A stretch of DNA of 64,000 nt, taken from assembly GCA_015956445.1 (NCBI GenBank), contig WIUZ02000016.1, positions 744,001 to 808,000 on the forward strand, written 5' to 3'. Position numbers and translations under genes: made by a program. Origin of the DNA: Thelephora terrestris (lineage: Eukaryota > Basidiomycota > Agaricomycetes > Thelephorales > Thelephoraceae). The notes below the pieces were generated by a model. It ran no database searches, was not told the DNA's origin, and was given only the letters and a program-made list of their open reading frames with translations. Positions 24,788-36,391 of the stretch are shown in pieces (position 1 is the stretch's first letter; each line of letters begins with the position of its first letter).

Positions 24788-26290
24788 GGTGGATTACCTC
24801 GAAAAGAATATTTAATGGATTACCTAAAAAAGAAATATTTAATGAATTGCCTAAAAAGGAAATATTTGATGAATCTCCCCAAAACAAAAATATTTGATGG
24901 ATTACCTAAAAAGAAAAATTTTCTTGACTGCCTAAAAGAGAAATAGTTGATGGATTACCTAAAAAGGAAATATCTGATTGATTCTGGAAAACAGCAACAT
25001 CCTAACCTAACCTCAAGGCACTGCCAGATCAGGAATCCATTCACTTCTTGCATTATTTTTCTGTTTGTAGTCCTGACCAACCCAAAGTGGTTAAGCTAAC
25101 ACCATCCAATCTAACCTAACCTAACCTAACCTAACCTGCAGTGGTCTATCCAACCTGACTATAGCTTTGCCTAAGCTGACCCATGACAAACAAGTCCTAA
25201 CTTAAACTTGACCTTGCCTAGCGCACCAACATGTAACATGGGTTACAGGAATGCAGTGCAAAGTGCATACCCCTTGGGGGACCTCCACCTGTATTTAGCC
25301 ATAGGCTGGCTATCACTTGAACACACCTACTAAGCTGGACCTACCAGTTGGTAGACCTGCAAGCCAACAGGTCCATGGACTATATTCCATAAGCTGTGCC
25401 TGCCACCCAACCATATTCACCTCTCTTGTACCAGATAGTAACTTGATGACAAATAAAGCCAATCCACCTGGCTGAACCTATGACCCAGTGGATTCATTAA
25501 TTCACAAGTCTATAGGTCTGTGGGCCTGTAATGTGGAGGAACACACCCAGCTGGATTCTGGGTCTGGTCAGGTAGGTAAATTTGAGTTGTTGCTGAGTTT
25601 TGGCCTGGGCAAGAGATGTTTTGTGAATGTGGTTGGTGGTAATTGAGTGGCAGGATCTTTTATGGAATACCAGTCCAAGGACCTTTTGGCTTGCAGGTCC
25701 ACCAACTGGTAGGTCCAGCTTAGTAGGTGTGTTCAAGTGATAGCCAGCCTATGGCTAAATACAGGTGGAGGTCCCCCAAGGGGTATGCACTTTGCACTGC
25801 ATTCCTGTAACCCATGTTACATGTTGGTGCGCTAGGCAAGGTCAAGTTTAAGTTAGGACTTGTTTGTCATGGGTCAGCTTAGGCAAAGCTATAGTCAGGT
25901 TGGATAGACCACTGCAGGTTGGGTTAGGTTAGGTTAGGTTAGATTGGATGGTGTTAGCTTAACCACTTTGGGTTGGTCAGGACTACAAACAGAAAAATAA
26001 TGCAAGAGGTGAATGGATTCCTGATCTGGCAGTGCCTTGAGGTTAGGTTAGGATGTTGCTGTTTTCCAGAATCAATCAGATATTTCCTTTTTAGGTAATC
26101 CATCAACTATTTCTCTTTTAGGCAGTCAAGCAAATTTTTCTTTTTAGGTAATGCATCAAATATTTTTTTTATAGGTAATTCATCAAATATTTCCTTTTAG
26201 GCAATTCATCAAATATTTCTTTTTTAGGTAATCCATCATATAGTTCCTTATTAGGTAATCTATTAAATATTCTTTTCGAGGTAATCAACT
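24788..26290. repeat. Z1 core: inverted repeat with AT-rich units and loop
   Basis: The left side has degenerate ~25-bp GGATTACCTAAAAAAGAAAT units (24,788-24,990), then a unique-looking arm (CAGCAACATCCTAACC onward) to about 25,375. The mirror image runs from about 25,690 to 26,290. The arms include a run of CCTAA words (25,110-25,138) and its complement. The loop (25,380-25,690) has no convincing gene. Confidence 0.8.
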
Positions 26291-27857
26291 GTACGGCACT
26301 GTACAACCCATGGGTCATGGGCAAGGCATTCCACTGTACAGTGCCGTATGGTCCATGGGTCATGGGCAGGGCAAACCACCGTACGGCGCCGTACACTACA
26401 TGGGTCATGGGCAGGGCATACTGTCGTACGGCGCTGTACGCTCCATGGGTCATGGGTAGGGCATACCACCGTACGGCATCGTACGCTCCATGGGTCATGG
26501 GCAGGGCATACTGTTGTACGGCACCATACGCTCCATGGGTCATGGGCAGAGCAAACTGTCGTACGGTGCTGTACGACCCATGGGTCATGGGCAGGGCATA
26601 CCACTGGGGACAAACCCCAGTTTCCCGGCCCGGGACATTTTAAATACATTGTAAGGAAATGGAAAATGTGCCTGGCAATGACCCACCTGGTACATTGTAA
26701 ATACATTCAAAATGTCCAGGCCAATTTCCTTAGAGTGTTGCCAGCACAGGAAATGCTCAGTACATTCATGGTGTTCCTGGTCATGTGATCTCAGTGTTCC
26801 CATTAGGTAATCCATGGGAACACCATGAATTTTCCCAAAGAAATACCCATGATGTCCCTGAGTGGCTCATTGAAAGAAAACCCTGAGTGAACCCACAGTT
26901 TCCCAGGTCATGTGACCTTGATGTCCTGATCGGGTAATCTGAGGGTAAACCATGAATTTTCCCAAAGAAAGTAACCATGGTGTTCCTGAGTGGCTCATTC
27001 ACAGTGTTCTTTCCAGTGTTCCCAGTGGTGTGATCACAGTGTTCCGAGTCAGTAAAATTCAAATTGTGCCTTAACAGTGTGCCGGAAGTGTACCACTGTG
27101 GTATATCCTGAAAGTACTAAGGCCTTCGACCATGATGTACCAAAATTTGGCAAACCATCAGGAAACTGTGGGAACACTGAAAGGAAACTGGGGACACTGG
27201 GAACATCATAAACTCATTCAAAATGTTCCCAATTTCTCAGTTTCCTTTCAGTGTTCCCACAGTTTCCTGATGGTTTGCCAAATTTTGGTACATCATGGTC
27301 GAAGGCCTTAGTACTTTCAGGATATACCACAGTGGTACACTTCCGGCACACTGTTAAGGCACAATTTGAATTTTACTGACTCGGAACACTGTGATCACAC
27401 CACTGGGAACACTGGAAAGAACACTGTGAATGAGCCACTCAGGAACACCATGGTTACTTTCTTTGGGAAAATTCATGGTTTACCCTCAGATTACCCGATC
27501 AGGACATCAAGGTCACATGACCTGGGAAACTGTGGGTTCACTCAGGGTTTTCTTTCAATGAGCCACTCAGGGACATCATGGGTTGTCATGAACACGTGAC
27601 ATAGTAGCCAAGATCACACAAGTAATTCAAGACATTGGTCTTATTCGAAGTAATAAAAGTACAAAAGGAAATACTGAAAGAAACTACAAACTCAAACAAG
27701 AACAAACGGATCCACGTCACAAGCACAGTCCTGTGCAAACGGACAACGATGAGCGAAGTGGTGAGGGTTATGTACACTTTGAGGACAATACAAATATACT
27801 CGTGTTACCGGATCTTGCCAGCACTCCCTACACCCCAACACATCATGAAACAAGCTA

Positions 27858-28586
27858 TCATGCATCTCCCGTTTCACGTCCATCAACGCCGCGCTCACTA
27901 ATGCGAACCCATAATGGTCCTGGAGACCCGCTACCTCCACCTTCAACTTCATCCGAACCTGCCGTGACTTGTCGGAGGGACGACAACGTTGTCCAGTACG
28001 AGTCATCGGACTCTTGCGACTCTTCTTCTGGGTTCTCTCCACCAACTGACGACTCGGGACAGGACTCCAGGGAGGGGATTGAGGAAGAGGAACTCCTCGA
28101 TCCTGGAGATGGCGGAGGGACGACGGGGGAGTGAGGAGCTGCATCGGTGCAGTACGCTCCATGGCATCGATGACCGAAGTACCGGAGGAGAGATTCCTGG
28201 AAAGGTTTCCAATGTTCCAAGGCAAAGTGAGAGAAGTCCTCATTGAGGCTGTTAACGACGACATACATGACATCCATCCTCTTCTCCAACTTCAAAATTC
28301 TATCTTCCCTCTCTTGCTCCATAGCGTCCTGCATGGGGGTGACCCCAGGAGCCCACCTTCGAGTCCGGTTGGGGTCTTCGTACCCAGCTTGTTCCCAGAA
28401 CTCGGCAGGAGCATTGTGAACGGTCAAGAAGTCCACCGCCACCTGATTGTCATGGGCAATGTTGGCGGGGGTGTCGTACAAGTGTTGCTCCACGTCGAAG
28501 GGAGCGTCCGTCTCAAAAGATAGAGAGAGATCAAAGGGGGTGGCGGCAGCGTTGAGCAGAGCGTTGTTGGCAGCGTAAGCAGACAT
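27858..28586 (-). CDS. Y1 protein of Y-C
   Basis: 242 residues from ATG 28,586 (MSAYAANNALLNAA). The conserved core matches Y-A/B: QHLYDTPANIAHDNQVAVDF, EFWEQAGYEDP, LKLEKRMDVMYVVVNSLNED, FSHFALEHWKPFQ, RYFGHRCHGAYCTD. The second conserved frame runs to 27,692 and keeps HNPHHFAHRCPFAQ. TATATAAT lies upstream, near 28,679. This divergent copy is the best evidence in the window that both frames carry protein. Confidence 0.6.
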   Translation of the reverse strand: MSAYAANNALLNAAATPFDLSLSFETDAPFDVEQHLYDTPANIAHDNQVAVDFLTVHNAPAEFWEQAGYEDPNRTRRWAPGVTPMQDAMEQEREDRILKLEKRMDVMYVVVNSLNEDFSHFALEHWKPFQESLLRYFGHRCHGAYCTDAAPHSPVVPPPSPGSRSSSSSIPSLESCPESSVGGENPEEESQESDDSYWTTLSSLRQVTAGSDEVEGGGSGSPGPLWVRISERGVDGRETGDA

Positions 28587-28978
28587 AGTAGTAGGTATGA
28601 TTGAAGAGAGGGGAGTAGTGGTAATGGTGGAAGAGGAAAAGAGACGATGAGGGGAAAAGACCAATAATCCCCCTGGATTATATACGACTGACTCAATAGG
28701 GGACCCAAAGGGGGACCCAAAGGGGGAGACAATGAAGCACTATCCATTTAAACCCCAATTAGGATAAAACGAGCCCTTAGCTCCAATCACGATCCCATCA
28801 AATTCAGAGAAATCCCCATCACGCTTCTATTGCTACCATGAAACGAGAGAAATCCCCATCGATCAAGGGAAATCCCCATCACGCTTCTATTACCACCATG
28901 AAACGAGAGAAATCCCCATCGATCAAGGGAAATCCCCATCACGCTTCTATTACCACCATGAAACGAGAGAAATCCCCA

Positions 28979-30344
28979 CACTGGGGGCAGGGGTTGGTTT
29001 ACTGAGTTGGTAAACTGTGAGTAAATCACAAGTAAATGGAAAAAGAACCTAGCAAAATACTTGCCTGGCAAGCGCAAAGCAAATTCACAATTTACTGAGC
29101 CAATTTACCTGCAATTTACTGGGTTCAGTATGTGCTCAGTATGTTTACAGTTTACTGGGTCATGTGACCACAGTTTCCCCGTTCGGTAAACCTCGGAAAA
29201 ATTCACGATTTACTGAATAAATTTACCTGCAATTTACTGAGCCACTTGCCCAATCAGTATGTTTTCAATTTGCTGAGTGGTTTGATCACGGTTTACTGGA
29301 CTCAGTAAACTGGAAAAAAACCAAACTGGTTTACTGACGACGTCCCTGATTGGTCAATTTTAAAAATAACCGAAAATTTACCTGGATGTGTCATTGTCAG
29401 TAAACTGCAAGTTTTCTTTCAGTAAATTGGAAATACACGTCAGGTAAACTGGGAAAACACGTGACGATTTGATCGTGCTTTACTGGACTCAGTAAATCAG
29501 AAAAAAACCTAACCAGTTTACTGACGATGTACCTGATTGGCTAATTTGAAAAATACTCGAAATTTTACCAGGACGTGTCTTTATCAGTAAACTGCAAGTT
29601 TTCTTTCAGTAAATTGCAAATACACATAAAGTAAACCAGAAAACACGTGTAAACTGTAAGTAAATTCAAAGTTTATGTGTTTTCTGGTTTACTTTACGTG
29701 TATTTGCAATTTACTGAAAGAAAACTTGCAGTTTACTGATAAAGACACGTCCTGGTAAAATTTCGAGTATTTTTCAAATTAGCCAATCAGGTACATCGTC
29801 AGTAAACTGGTTAGGTTTTTTTCTGATTTACTGAGTCCAGTAAAGCACGATCAAATCGTCACGTGTTTTCCCAGTTTACCTGACGTGTATTTCCAATTTA
29901 CTGAAAGAAAACTTGCAGTTTACTGACAATGACACATCCAGGTAAATTTTCGGTTATTTTTCAAATTGGCCAATCAGGGACGTCGTCAGTAAACCAGTTT
30001 GGTTTTTTTCCAGTTTACTGAGTCCAGTAAATTGTGATCAAACCACTCAGCAAATTGAAAACATACTGATTGGGCAAGTGGCTCAGTAAACTGCTGGTAA
30101 ATTTGTTCAGTAAATTGTGAATTTTTTCAAGGTTTACCTAATGGGGAAACTGTGGTCACATGACCCAGTAAACTGCAAACATACTGAGCGCATACTGAAC
30201 CCAGTAAATTGCAGGTAAATTGGCTCAGTAAATTGTGAATTTGCTTTGCGCTTGCCAGACAAGTATTTTGCTAGGTTCTTTTTCCATTTACTTGCAATTT
30301 ACTTACAGTTTACTGACTCAGTAAACCAACCCTTGCTCCCAGTG
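28979..30344. mobile_element. M3: 1,366-bp palindromic CACTG MITE
   Basis: It starts CACTGGGGGCAGGGGTTGG and ends CCAACCCTTGCTCCCAGTG, with a perfect 3-bp duplication CCA (28,976-28,978 and 30,345-30,347). The arms are long inverted repeats full of TTTACTG/CAGTAAA words, centred near 29,660. It splits the intergenic array of Y-C and separates its two divergent promoters by an extra 1.4 kb. Confidence 0.9.
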
Positions 30345-30670
30345 CCACCAGGCTCCTAAATGACTCCTTCGCTATTGTTCCCCTATCTTATATTTGGTAT
30401 CGATCATTCTAAGCTCCACTTCTCTGACTCATTTACCCTACCCTAAAGTACGCACAGACCACGTTGACTCTTATTTGGTTCGTTGTAGAATTATGACTCC
30501 TGTAGAGGACTGGGTATATAAGGAGGGGCGTTCGCTCCTTTCTTTTCCCCATTCTCAATCTCTTCTGTACTCCTCTACCAATACTCTCAATAAGAAAAGT
30601 AAGCTGAGGAATCCTCCCCACGTCTTACTCCCTTTCTAACCCATTCAAGCAGGAATCCTCCTGCTAGTGT

Positions 30671-31294
30671 ATGTTCAGCGCCCCCAATCCATTCCCCTCT
30701 ACCAGTCCTATTCAACATCCGGATATACCCGACCCTAGGAGATCTATCTGGGAGTATAAACTCATCAGAAGTCTTCAAGTAAACCGAACTACCGGTCTAC
30801 TAACCCATTTCCCTTATTATCGTCCTTTTGCGGCCCTCGACTCCGGAGTCGTCACTCCCCCTTTCCTCTTAGGAGCTGATCATCAATTCCTTTGGAATTC
30901 TGATTTCACTGGTAGCGTCTTAGCAACTGTTTACTTTAGTATCAGTCCAGCCTTCTATTTTCCCAACCCTCGTATTCATCTTACCACTAACATCCATACC
31001 CACTCCCCTGCCATCATTGTCTTGTGGTGGGAAGTCCCAACTGAATTACCTTATTCGATTTTAGAATACCTCGTCAGCTTCGAACGCCTCAGCGATCAAA
31101 ATTTCGACCCGTTCATTCAGCAGCTGAGTCAGTTCTGCCAAGACTACCACTCGGCCATCTACCCCTATCAAACAGAGTCGCCACTCTCGCTTGATATTCC
31201 TCCTCCTCTTGTTTCCACGCCCGGAACTCCATTCAAGACTCGATCCGACACCCCTCACCCGTCCGCTAATCCTCTAGCGCCCCACAAACAGTAA
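30671..31294 (+). CDS. Y2 protein of Y-C
   Basis: 207 residues, same length as the A and B copies despite more changes (for example DIPDPRRSIWEYKL, ALDSGVVTPPF, FIQQLSQFCQDYHS). A TATA box (TATATAAGG) lies about 150 bp upstream. The stop codon again lies within the donor-like word ACAGTAAGC, 20 bp from the element end. Exact length conservation across diverged copies argues for a real protein. Confidence 0.65.
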   Translation: MFSAPNPFPSTSPIQHPDIPDPRRSIWEYKLIRSLQVNRTTGLLTHFPYYRPFAALDSGVVTPPFLLGADHQFLWNSDFTGSVLATVYFSISPAFYFPNPRIHLTTNIHTHSPAIIVLWWEVPTELPYSILEYLVSFERLSDQNFDPFIQQLSQFCQDYHSAIYPYQTESPLSLDIPPPLVSTPGTPFKTRSDTPHPSANPLAPHKQ

Positions 31295-31999
31295 GCAGGC
31301 CTACAACCCTGACATGGGTATTTCTTTGGGAAAATTCATGGTGTTCCCATGGATTACCTAATGGGAACACTGAGATCACATGACCAGGAACACCATGAAT
31401 GTACTGAGCATTTCCTGTGCTGGCAACACTCTAAGGAAATTGGCCTGGACATTTTGAATGTATTTACAATGTACCAGGTGGGTCATTGCCAGGCACATTT
31501 TCCATTTCCTTACAATGTATTTACAATGTCCTGGGCTGGGAAACTGGGGTCTGTCCCCAGTGTACCACCGTACGGCACTGTACACCCCATGGGTCATGGG
31601 TAGAGCAAACTGTTGTACGGCACCGTACGCTCCATGGGTCATGGGTAGGGCAAACCACCGTACGGCACCGTACGCCCCATGGGTCATGGGCAGGGTGGAT
31701 GGCTGTCCAGCACCACCGTACGGCTCATGGGTCATGGGAAGGGCATACCACCATACGGCATCGTACAACCCATGGGTCATGGACAGGCCATACTGTCATA
31801 CAGCACCGTACAACCCATGGGTCATGGGGCCCACACACCATCGTACGGTCCATGGGTCATGGGGAAAAAGTAGCTGAATGGGCTCGGAGGGCAACAAATA
31901 TCCCTCACCCTTCAAGCGCCCAAAGGGCCACTTTGCAAAGCTTTGTTGGGAGAGATACGTGCCCTCATAAAAGTTCTCGATGTCTGGGATAAAACGTGA

Positions 32000-32531
32000 G
32001 CTTCGTTTCCGCTCATGGAGAATCACGAGCCCCATTACAAAATGCTGTTTAAACAGGCCTAGTTCCAGTTCCGTTCACAGCATCAAAATTTGAACCGTTG
32101 CTCCGGTAGAAATTAGTGCCTCTTCCCTCCATCACACCCAAGCGCTCAATGCTTTCCGTGAGCTCGCCTCCACTATGTCTCACGTTGCTCAACGATAAAG
32201 TACCGTATGTTCCACGCCTTAATAACGATGATCCTTGAGTCCACAACACCACAATTTATATTCGAGCACTTGAAATAGAGTGCTTGACTAGTTCAAAGAT
32301 GTTTTGTTATTGAGGCGTGAAACATATGGCCCAGTTTCAGTTCCATTTGTATCATCAAACGTGGAACCGTTGCTCTGCTATAAATTCCCGACCCTTCCTC
32401 CTATCACACCAACGCGCTCAACCTTTTCCGTGAGCTCACTCAACTATGTCTCATGTTGCTCGGCCATGAAAATACCTGCTACAACGATATTTTACAATCA
32501 GGCTCACTTTTTTTATAAACGCAAATAAAGC
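32000..32531. repeat. Spacer between tail-to-tail F-box genes with a ~130-bp direct repeat
   Basis: About 32,062-32,195 and 32,331-32,465 are diverged direct repeats sharing GAACCGTTGCTC, CGCTCAA, CCGTGAGCTC and ACTATGTCTCA(C/T)GTTGCTC; a TATAAAT lies in the second copy. No gene is visible. The repeats may be remnants of a promoter or small element duplicated with the F-box genes. Confidence 0.55.
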
Positions 32532-34786
32532 TCACGTTCCCTCCAAGACATTGCTCACCTCAAAGACTTTCACGAGCGCATGTATCTCTCGCAACACAGT
32601 TCCGCAAATATGCCCGTGGGGCGCGATAATGGTGAGAGATATTTGCTGCCCTTCGGCCGTCTGCTGCGCGACATATTCCCGCAAAGGTTGCCAGCTGCCT
32701 CGCTCCAGTGGAAACACGTCTTCCAAACAAAGATTTGAAGCGATGGGAAGAGCTTCGTGTTGATGCCCCCCTTGTCTGGTTGCAGGAAGCCGGTCTGCAC
32801 TTCAACGTCAACAAGATGTACGTCGGTGATGTTGGGCAACATAGACGTGAGCTGTTTGACAATGTCCATCGCCATCTCTCCCCCAAAGTATACCACCTCC
32901 TCCGTAGGAACGCAGGCCATAAGGTCTCCGCATAGCTGCACATATTCGTCGTAGTCCATGTCCTCCAACAGATGAGCCTGGAAAGTCGCAAAAGTCCTCC
33001 TTTGCATTCTGTCCGCGCTTTGTGTAGTGTCGCTAGCTTGTAACTGGATATAATCTGACAAGCAGTGGAGTTTGATTCCAAGATCGCTGCGAAATTTCCG
33101 CTCGTAGCAAAGGTGTTGTCGTACCGCCCGACCGAGGGTATCCAGAATTTGGCGCGGTCCGGATTTAGCCGTGGTGAGGAACATGTGGTCAATAGACTGA
33201 GGACAGTGAAGCCGGCGAAGCAGGTGGTATACCAACCGGTGACCTCCTTCAATGGAGATCTTCTTCAGCACATGCATCGGAATGGGACCAATTGGGGAGT
33301 GTTCCTCTATGCGGACGGTCCATAGACAGCTGATAGTGACATCGCAAAGATGTGGATTGCGTCCCAACAAGCACAGCAGCTCAGGAATGGATGGGAGACT
33401 TGGAACACCGTCGTTCTCGAGCGTGAGCGTCAGAGTGGTGAGGGCCATCGTGTGGTTTGCGATAGTGGGCCAATCTGTAACGTGGGTACCCGATGCGAGG
33501 TTGAGGTAGGTGAGGCGGGGAAAGCAGGTGTGCGCCATGAATGCGGAAGTGTCCACGTAACAGAGAGCCATTGTCTGTAGACTGAAAACACGAAGTTGGT
33601 TTTTGTCTGGAGTCAACGCCTCAAGAACCTCTGTGAGGACACCCTTCCTTTCGTTCCAGAGGTTAAGTGAACGGATGATGTCCTGTTCTGCGTGATCTCG
33701 TAGTGCCGCTAGAAGCGGACGGCAGACAGGGAAGGTAGAGCCTGTCAGGGCCACTCTACCCCAACAACTACCAGTGCACTGAGCCGACTCTGCAGAGTAC
33801 TCACTAGTCCAACTAGCTTGTGAGAGAACAGTCACGTCTCTATTCTTCCGGTAGGTTGTCCGAGGTCACTACAAGTCAGGTCGAAATCCTAAAGAGAAAC
33901 CCAACCTAAACCGTACTTCGTTCGGTTTAACAAGCAAGGGTTTATCCCTACAACAGGATTGATGACTCCACCAGGTGATCGACTGGACGCTCGAGGTGTT
34001 CTATAAGGTGAACACTGGGGTTCTATAGTTACGAGGCGCAGTTGACACGCAGAGCGGGAGGGAGAGCAGATGGGAGATGCCTTGTGTTCAAACAAGAAAC
34101 TCTGACTTGTCCTTAACTGCAACTGGGCTGAGAAGGGTAGAGGATTTCCTGAGGTAACAAAACTAAGGTACTACGATACAGCCACAGTTGCTACTTATAC
34201 TAAAGGAGTGGCCATGACGTCAATACCCTAATATACCCTTATCAAGCCAGAACAAAGGGAGATAAGGAGTGTGAGAACGCTAAGTAAGGGAAGCGAACAA
34301 ATATGACGCATGGGAGAATAAAGGACAAAGGGCCTTACTAGCGTGTGAAGAATTGCATAAAAGATAACAAATGTCCGGATGAAACATAGGGGTAAAGATA
34401 GCACTAGTCCTAAAAGAAATAGGGGCATGGGGTCATGAAAGTTCGTACCTGGGGATCACACCCAAGTGTCAGGAACATGGTATTTTTAAACTTTTTATAA
34501 CACGCTCTTTCTTCGAACTCTTCTTACCACTTCTTATGTTTTGAATGCTTCACTTTCCTTATCTTTCACACCCATCATTCAAAACACACAAACGCGCATA
34601 CATTCACGGCAATACGGAACAACTGGCTATACAATGCTTATACAACGTCCTCAAAAGTCGACTCTATCTACGGCAGGCCTTGTGATCATCACCCTTCCAT
34701 CCCGGAGATCGTAGTGCAGGCCCCTCCTCGCAAGGACCTCCCCGAACATGGCGTCACCATCTTCGGCACTCAGCTGAACGACTAGT

Positions 34787-36391
34787 TCAAGCCGATAGGA
34801 AGAGACTCCTTCGAGCGGACCGATCAGCCGCCCAGATGTCACCGAACTCTGGAACACCTGGTCCCACATCTCCATCACCGGGTGACTGCTCGGCAGCACT
34901 ATCGACGTAGTCGAAGAGCGACCCTCCGTCTCCCTCGTCACACCCCTGGGTGGGATCCTCTCTTGCGAGTCGAAGCTCGTGGCGAAGCTGGATCTCCGAC
35001 TCGACCTGTCGGAAGGGACGGTTGACCCGATAGCGGAACTCTCGTCCCCTATCTCGACCAGACTGGTCACCATCCGACTCAACTGGACGCGGATATGGGT
35101 TAGCCGAAGGAGCCATGCGATGAGCAACACGGCGCCGAGAGCGTTTGCAACGCTGCCCTGTTGTCACCGGACGTACCTCTATGGCCCTCGGAGTATCTTC
35201 GGCCCGGTCTACTTCCATGACCTCATCCTCGATCTTGACCAGCTGACTGATCGGCTGCAACGGGCAACGCCGACAGTTCTCCTTGTCGGACTCGGCCAAC
35301 GTAGAAGCCGGAGCCGGAGTCGGAACGGGAACCGCGTTCTCGATCGGAGGCGTCGCATAGGACGACGGGTTAGGCGATGGGAGTACCACCTCGTCGGCGT
35401 ACTCCAGCTCGAACGGAACGTCGGCAGTCCCCTCACCAACCAACTTCGGACCCTCCTTGCAGTTGCAGGTCTTATCCTGCAAGGACGCGACCTGAGCCGT
35501 CAAAACAGCCACTACGTCCTCGAGCTGTTCGGTCTAGGAAATGTCAGCTTCCATCATTCTAAACAAATGATGAAAGCGGCATTACCTTTTCATCCCTCCT
35601 GGCCAACGCCCCCTTAATGTTGTTGTCCCTGACCTTCAGCCCGGCGACCAACTCTTGATGGTTGGCGACCATAGCCTCCAACGCCTCGTTTGTCCCCTGC
35701 TGGAAGGCGGCCAGAGTCTCCTTCATCAGAAGACCCTCCGCCGACAGACGAAGGACGTCTGCCTTCGCCTCCTTCACCTCGCGCTCCAAACGTTCAACCT
35801 AGGCAGTTTGATTAGTCGAGAGTCATACTCGAATATTCAAACGGAGAACCTACTTTGTTCTCCCCCTCCCGAACGAGCGACCACAACAACGAGGTGGCGG
35901 CAGTGGCATGGCGGACGGCTCGAGGAACGGTTGCCCCGTGCTCCAACAGATCCTGGTCGTAGATCCCCCTCTGAAGGGTGTACCAGAGCTCCTTCTTGAT
36001 TGGATGCTCCAACTCTCCGAACCTACCCCTCATCCGGAAGGCCACCTTCTCGGCGATCATGGTACGGACCCAGAGCTCATCGTCCCAGGTCAATCCCATC
36101 AAATGAGGGATCGTCTCCCTGAGCCGTTCGGCATCCACTTCTGTGACGACCGCCAAGATCTAGAAGCCGTTAGCTGGACATCAACGCCCAAAAGAACGTA
36201 ACCTCTACCTAGAGGAAGGCGTTAGTGCAAAAACACGAAGCTCTAGGTCTCCCCCATACCTGGTCATCCGTGGTATAGGGAGTCCCAGCTGCACAGGCGT
36301 AGGACTTGCGGGCAGCGACACGACGGTCGATACGGGAGATGGTGGAGATACCATTGGCGACTTTGTAGGTATGGTTGTTGGGGAAAGACAT
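34787..36391 (-). CDS. E protein gene of E2 (unknown, coiled-coil, four exons)
   Basis: The ATG at 36,391 opens MSFPNNHTYKVANGISTISR, the start shared by all copies. Exon 2 (about 36,165-35,855) begins after a GT-AG intron and contains LRETIPHLMGLTWDDELWVR and RGRFGELEHPIKKELWYTL. Exon 3 (about 35,800-35,590) is a predicted coiled coil (LEREVKEAKADVLRLSAEGL). Exon 4 ends at 34,787 and holds DKTCNCKEGP, FELEYADEVVLPSPNPSSYA, SDKENCRRCPLQPISQLVKI and an acidic, Arg-rich C-terminus. Introns are 50-60 bp, at the same places in all copies. The order is a globular N-terminus, a coiled coil, then a disordered region with paired cysteines. I know no family with this make-up; a structural or nucleic-acid-binding protein is possible. 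Confidence 0.55.

Larger units (their letters stand above)
27584..31314 (+). mobile_element. Y-C: older TGTCA element, hosting M3
   Basis: It starts TGTCATGAACACGTGACA and ends CTACAACCCTGACA, with a perfect 5-bp duplication TGGGT (27,579-27,583 and 31,315-31,319). About 2.36 kb without M3, which lies in the tandem array between the two genes. Gene order and promoters equal Y-A, and both frames look whole. Protein divergence from A/B is about 20% in Y1 and 10-15% in Y2, so it is an older or separate lineage. Confidence 0.9.
26602..31562. mobile_element. M2: palindromic CACTG MITE hosting Y-C
   Basis: It begins CACTGGGGACAAACCCCAG and ends CTGGGGTCTGTCCCCAGTG, with a perfect 3-bp duplication TAC (26,599-26,601 and 31,563-31,565) in the Z1 minisatellite. 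Its own sequence is 26,602-27,583 plus 31,320-31,562, about 1.2 kb, a palindrome centred near 27,215. Y-C sits in the right arm. Long open frames in it mirror each other and are not genes. Confidence 0.9.
26300..31870. repeat. Z1 right-arm minisatellite (26,300-26,601 and 31,563-31,870)
   Basis: 45-bp units in the orientation opposite to the left arm, split by M2. They carry the same CCATGGGTCATGG and GTACGGCGCCGTAC-type words. The last units near 31,780-31,870 mirror the first units of the left arm, including the GGGCCCACACACC word next to the outer end. Confidence 0.85.
21534..31878. mobile_element. Z1: giant fold-back element, about 3 kb without its guests
   Basis: The ends are inverted repeats beginning TTCAGCTACTTTTTCCCCAT (21,534 inward; mirror ending at 31,878). 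Each arm is a minisatellite of 45-bp units, then AT-rich GGATTACCTAAAAA words, then a longer inverted repeat around a loop near 25.4-25.7 kb. The left arm is interrupted by Y-B and the right arm by M2. No transposase is present. No clear target duplication is visible; the host F-box gene lost some sequence. A second element with the same end (TTCAGCTATCTTTT) begins at 63,091. Confidence 0.8.
20149..31999 (+). pseudogene. F-box1 gene split by a 10.3-kb nested insertion
   Basis: The first 461 codons (20,149-21,533) and the last ~40 (31,879-31,999, GQQISLTLQAPKG to LIKVLDVWDKT) flank the Z1 element. The N-terminus has a coiled stretch, then the F-box LLNISIRVPPELLGYIFL and FVCHRWYHVARSTPELW (residues ~40-90), the motif that docks substrate receptors on Skp1 in SCF ubiquitin ligases. 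An LRR-like region follows. Compared with the intact paralogue at 43,729-45,333, about 25 residues at the junction (the LCLEE to GSWQPL block) are missing, so insertion came with a small deletion. The 5' frame now reads into Z1 and ends after FSPWVMGHTA. It is the inverted duplicate of F-box2. Confidence 0.85.

Noticed and set aside
33743-34466. 720-bp TG...CA block (also 37,043-37,766 and 52,429-53,152) read as solo LTRs
   Set aside because: It is always joined to the rest of the E body, and the 5-bp duplications lie outside the full 3.3-kb units (GAGCC, CCAAG, GGAGG), so the block is only the right segment of E.
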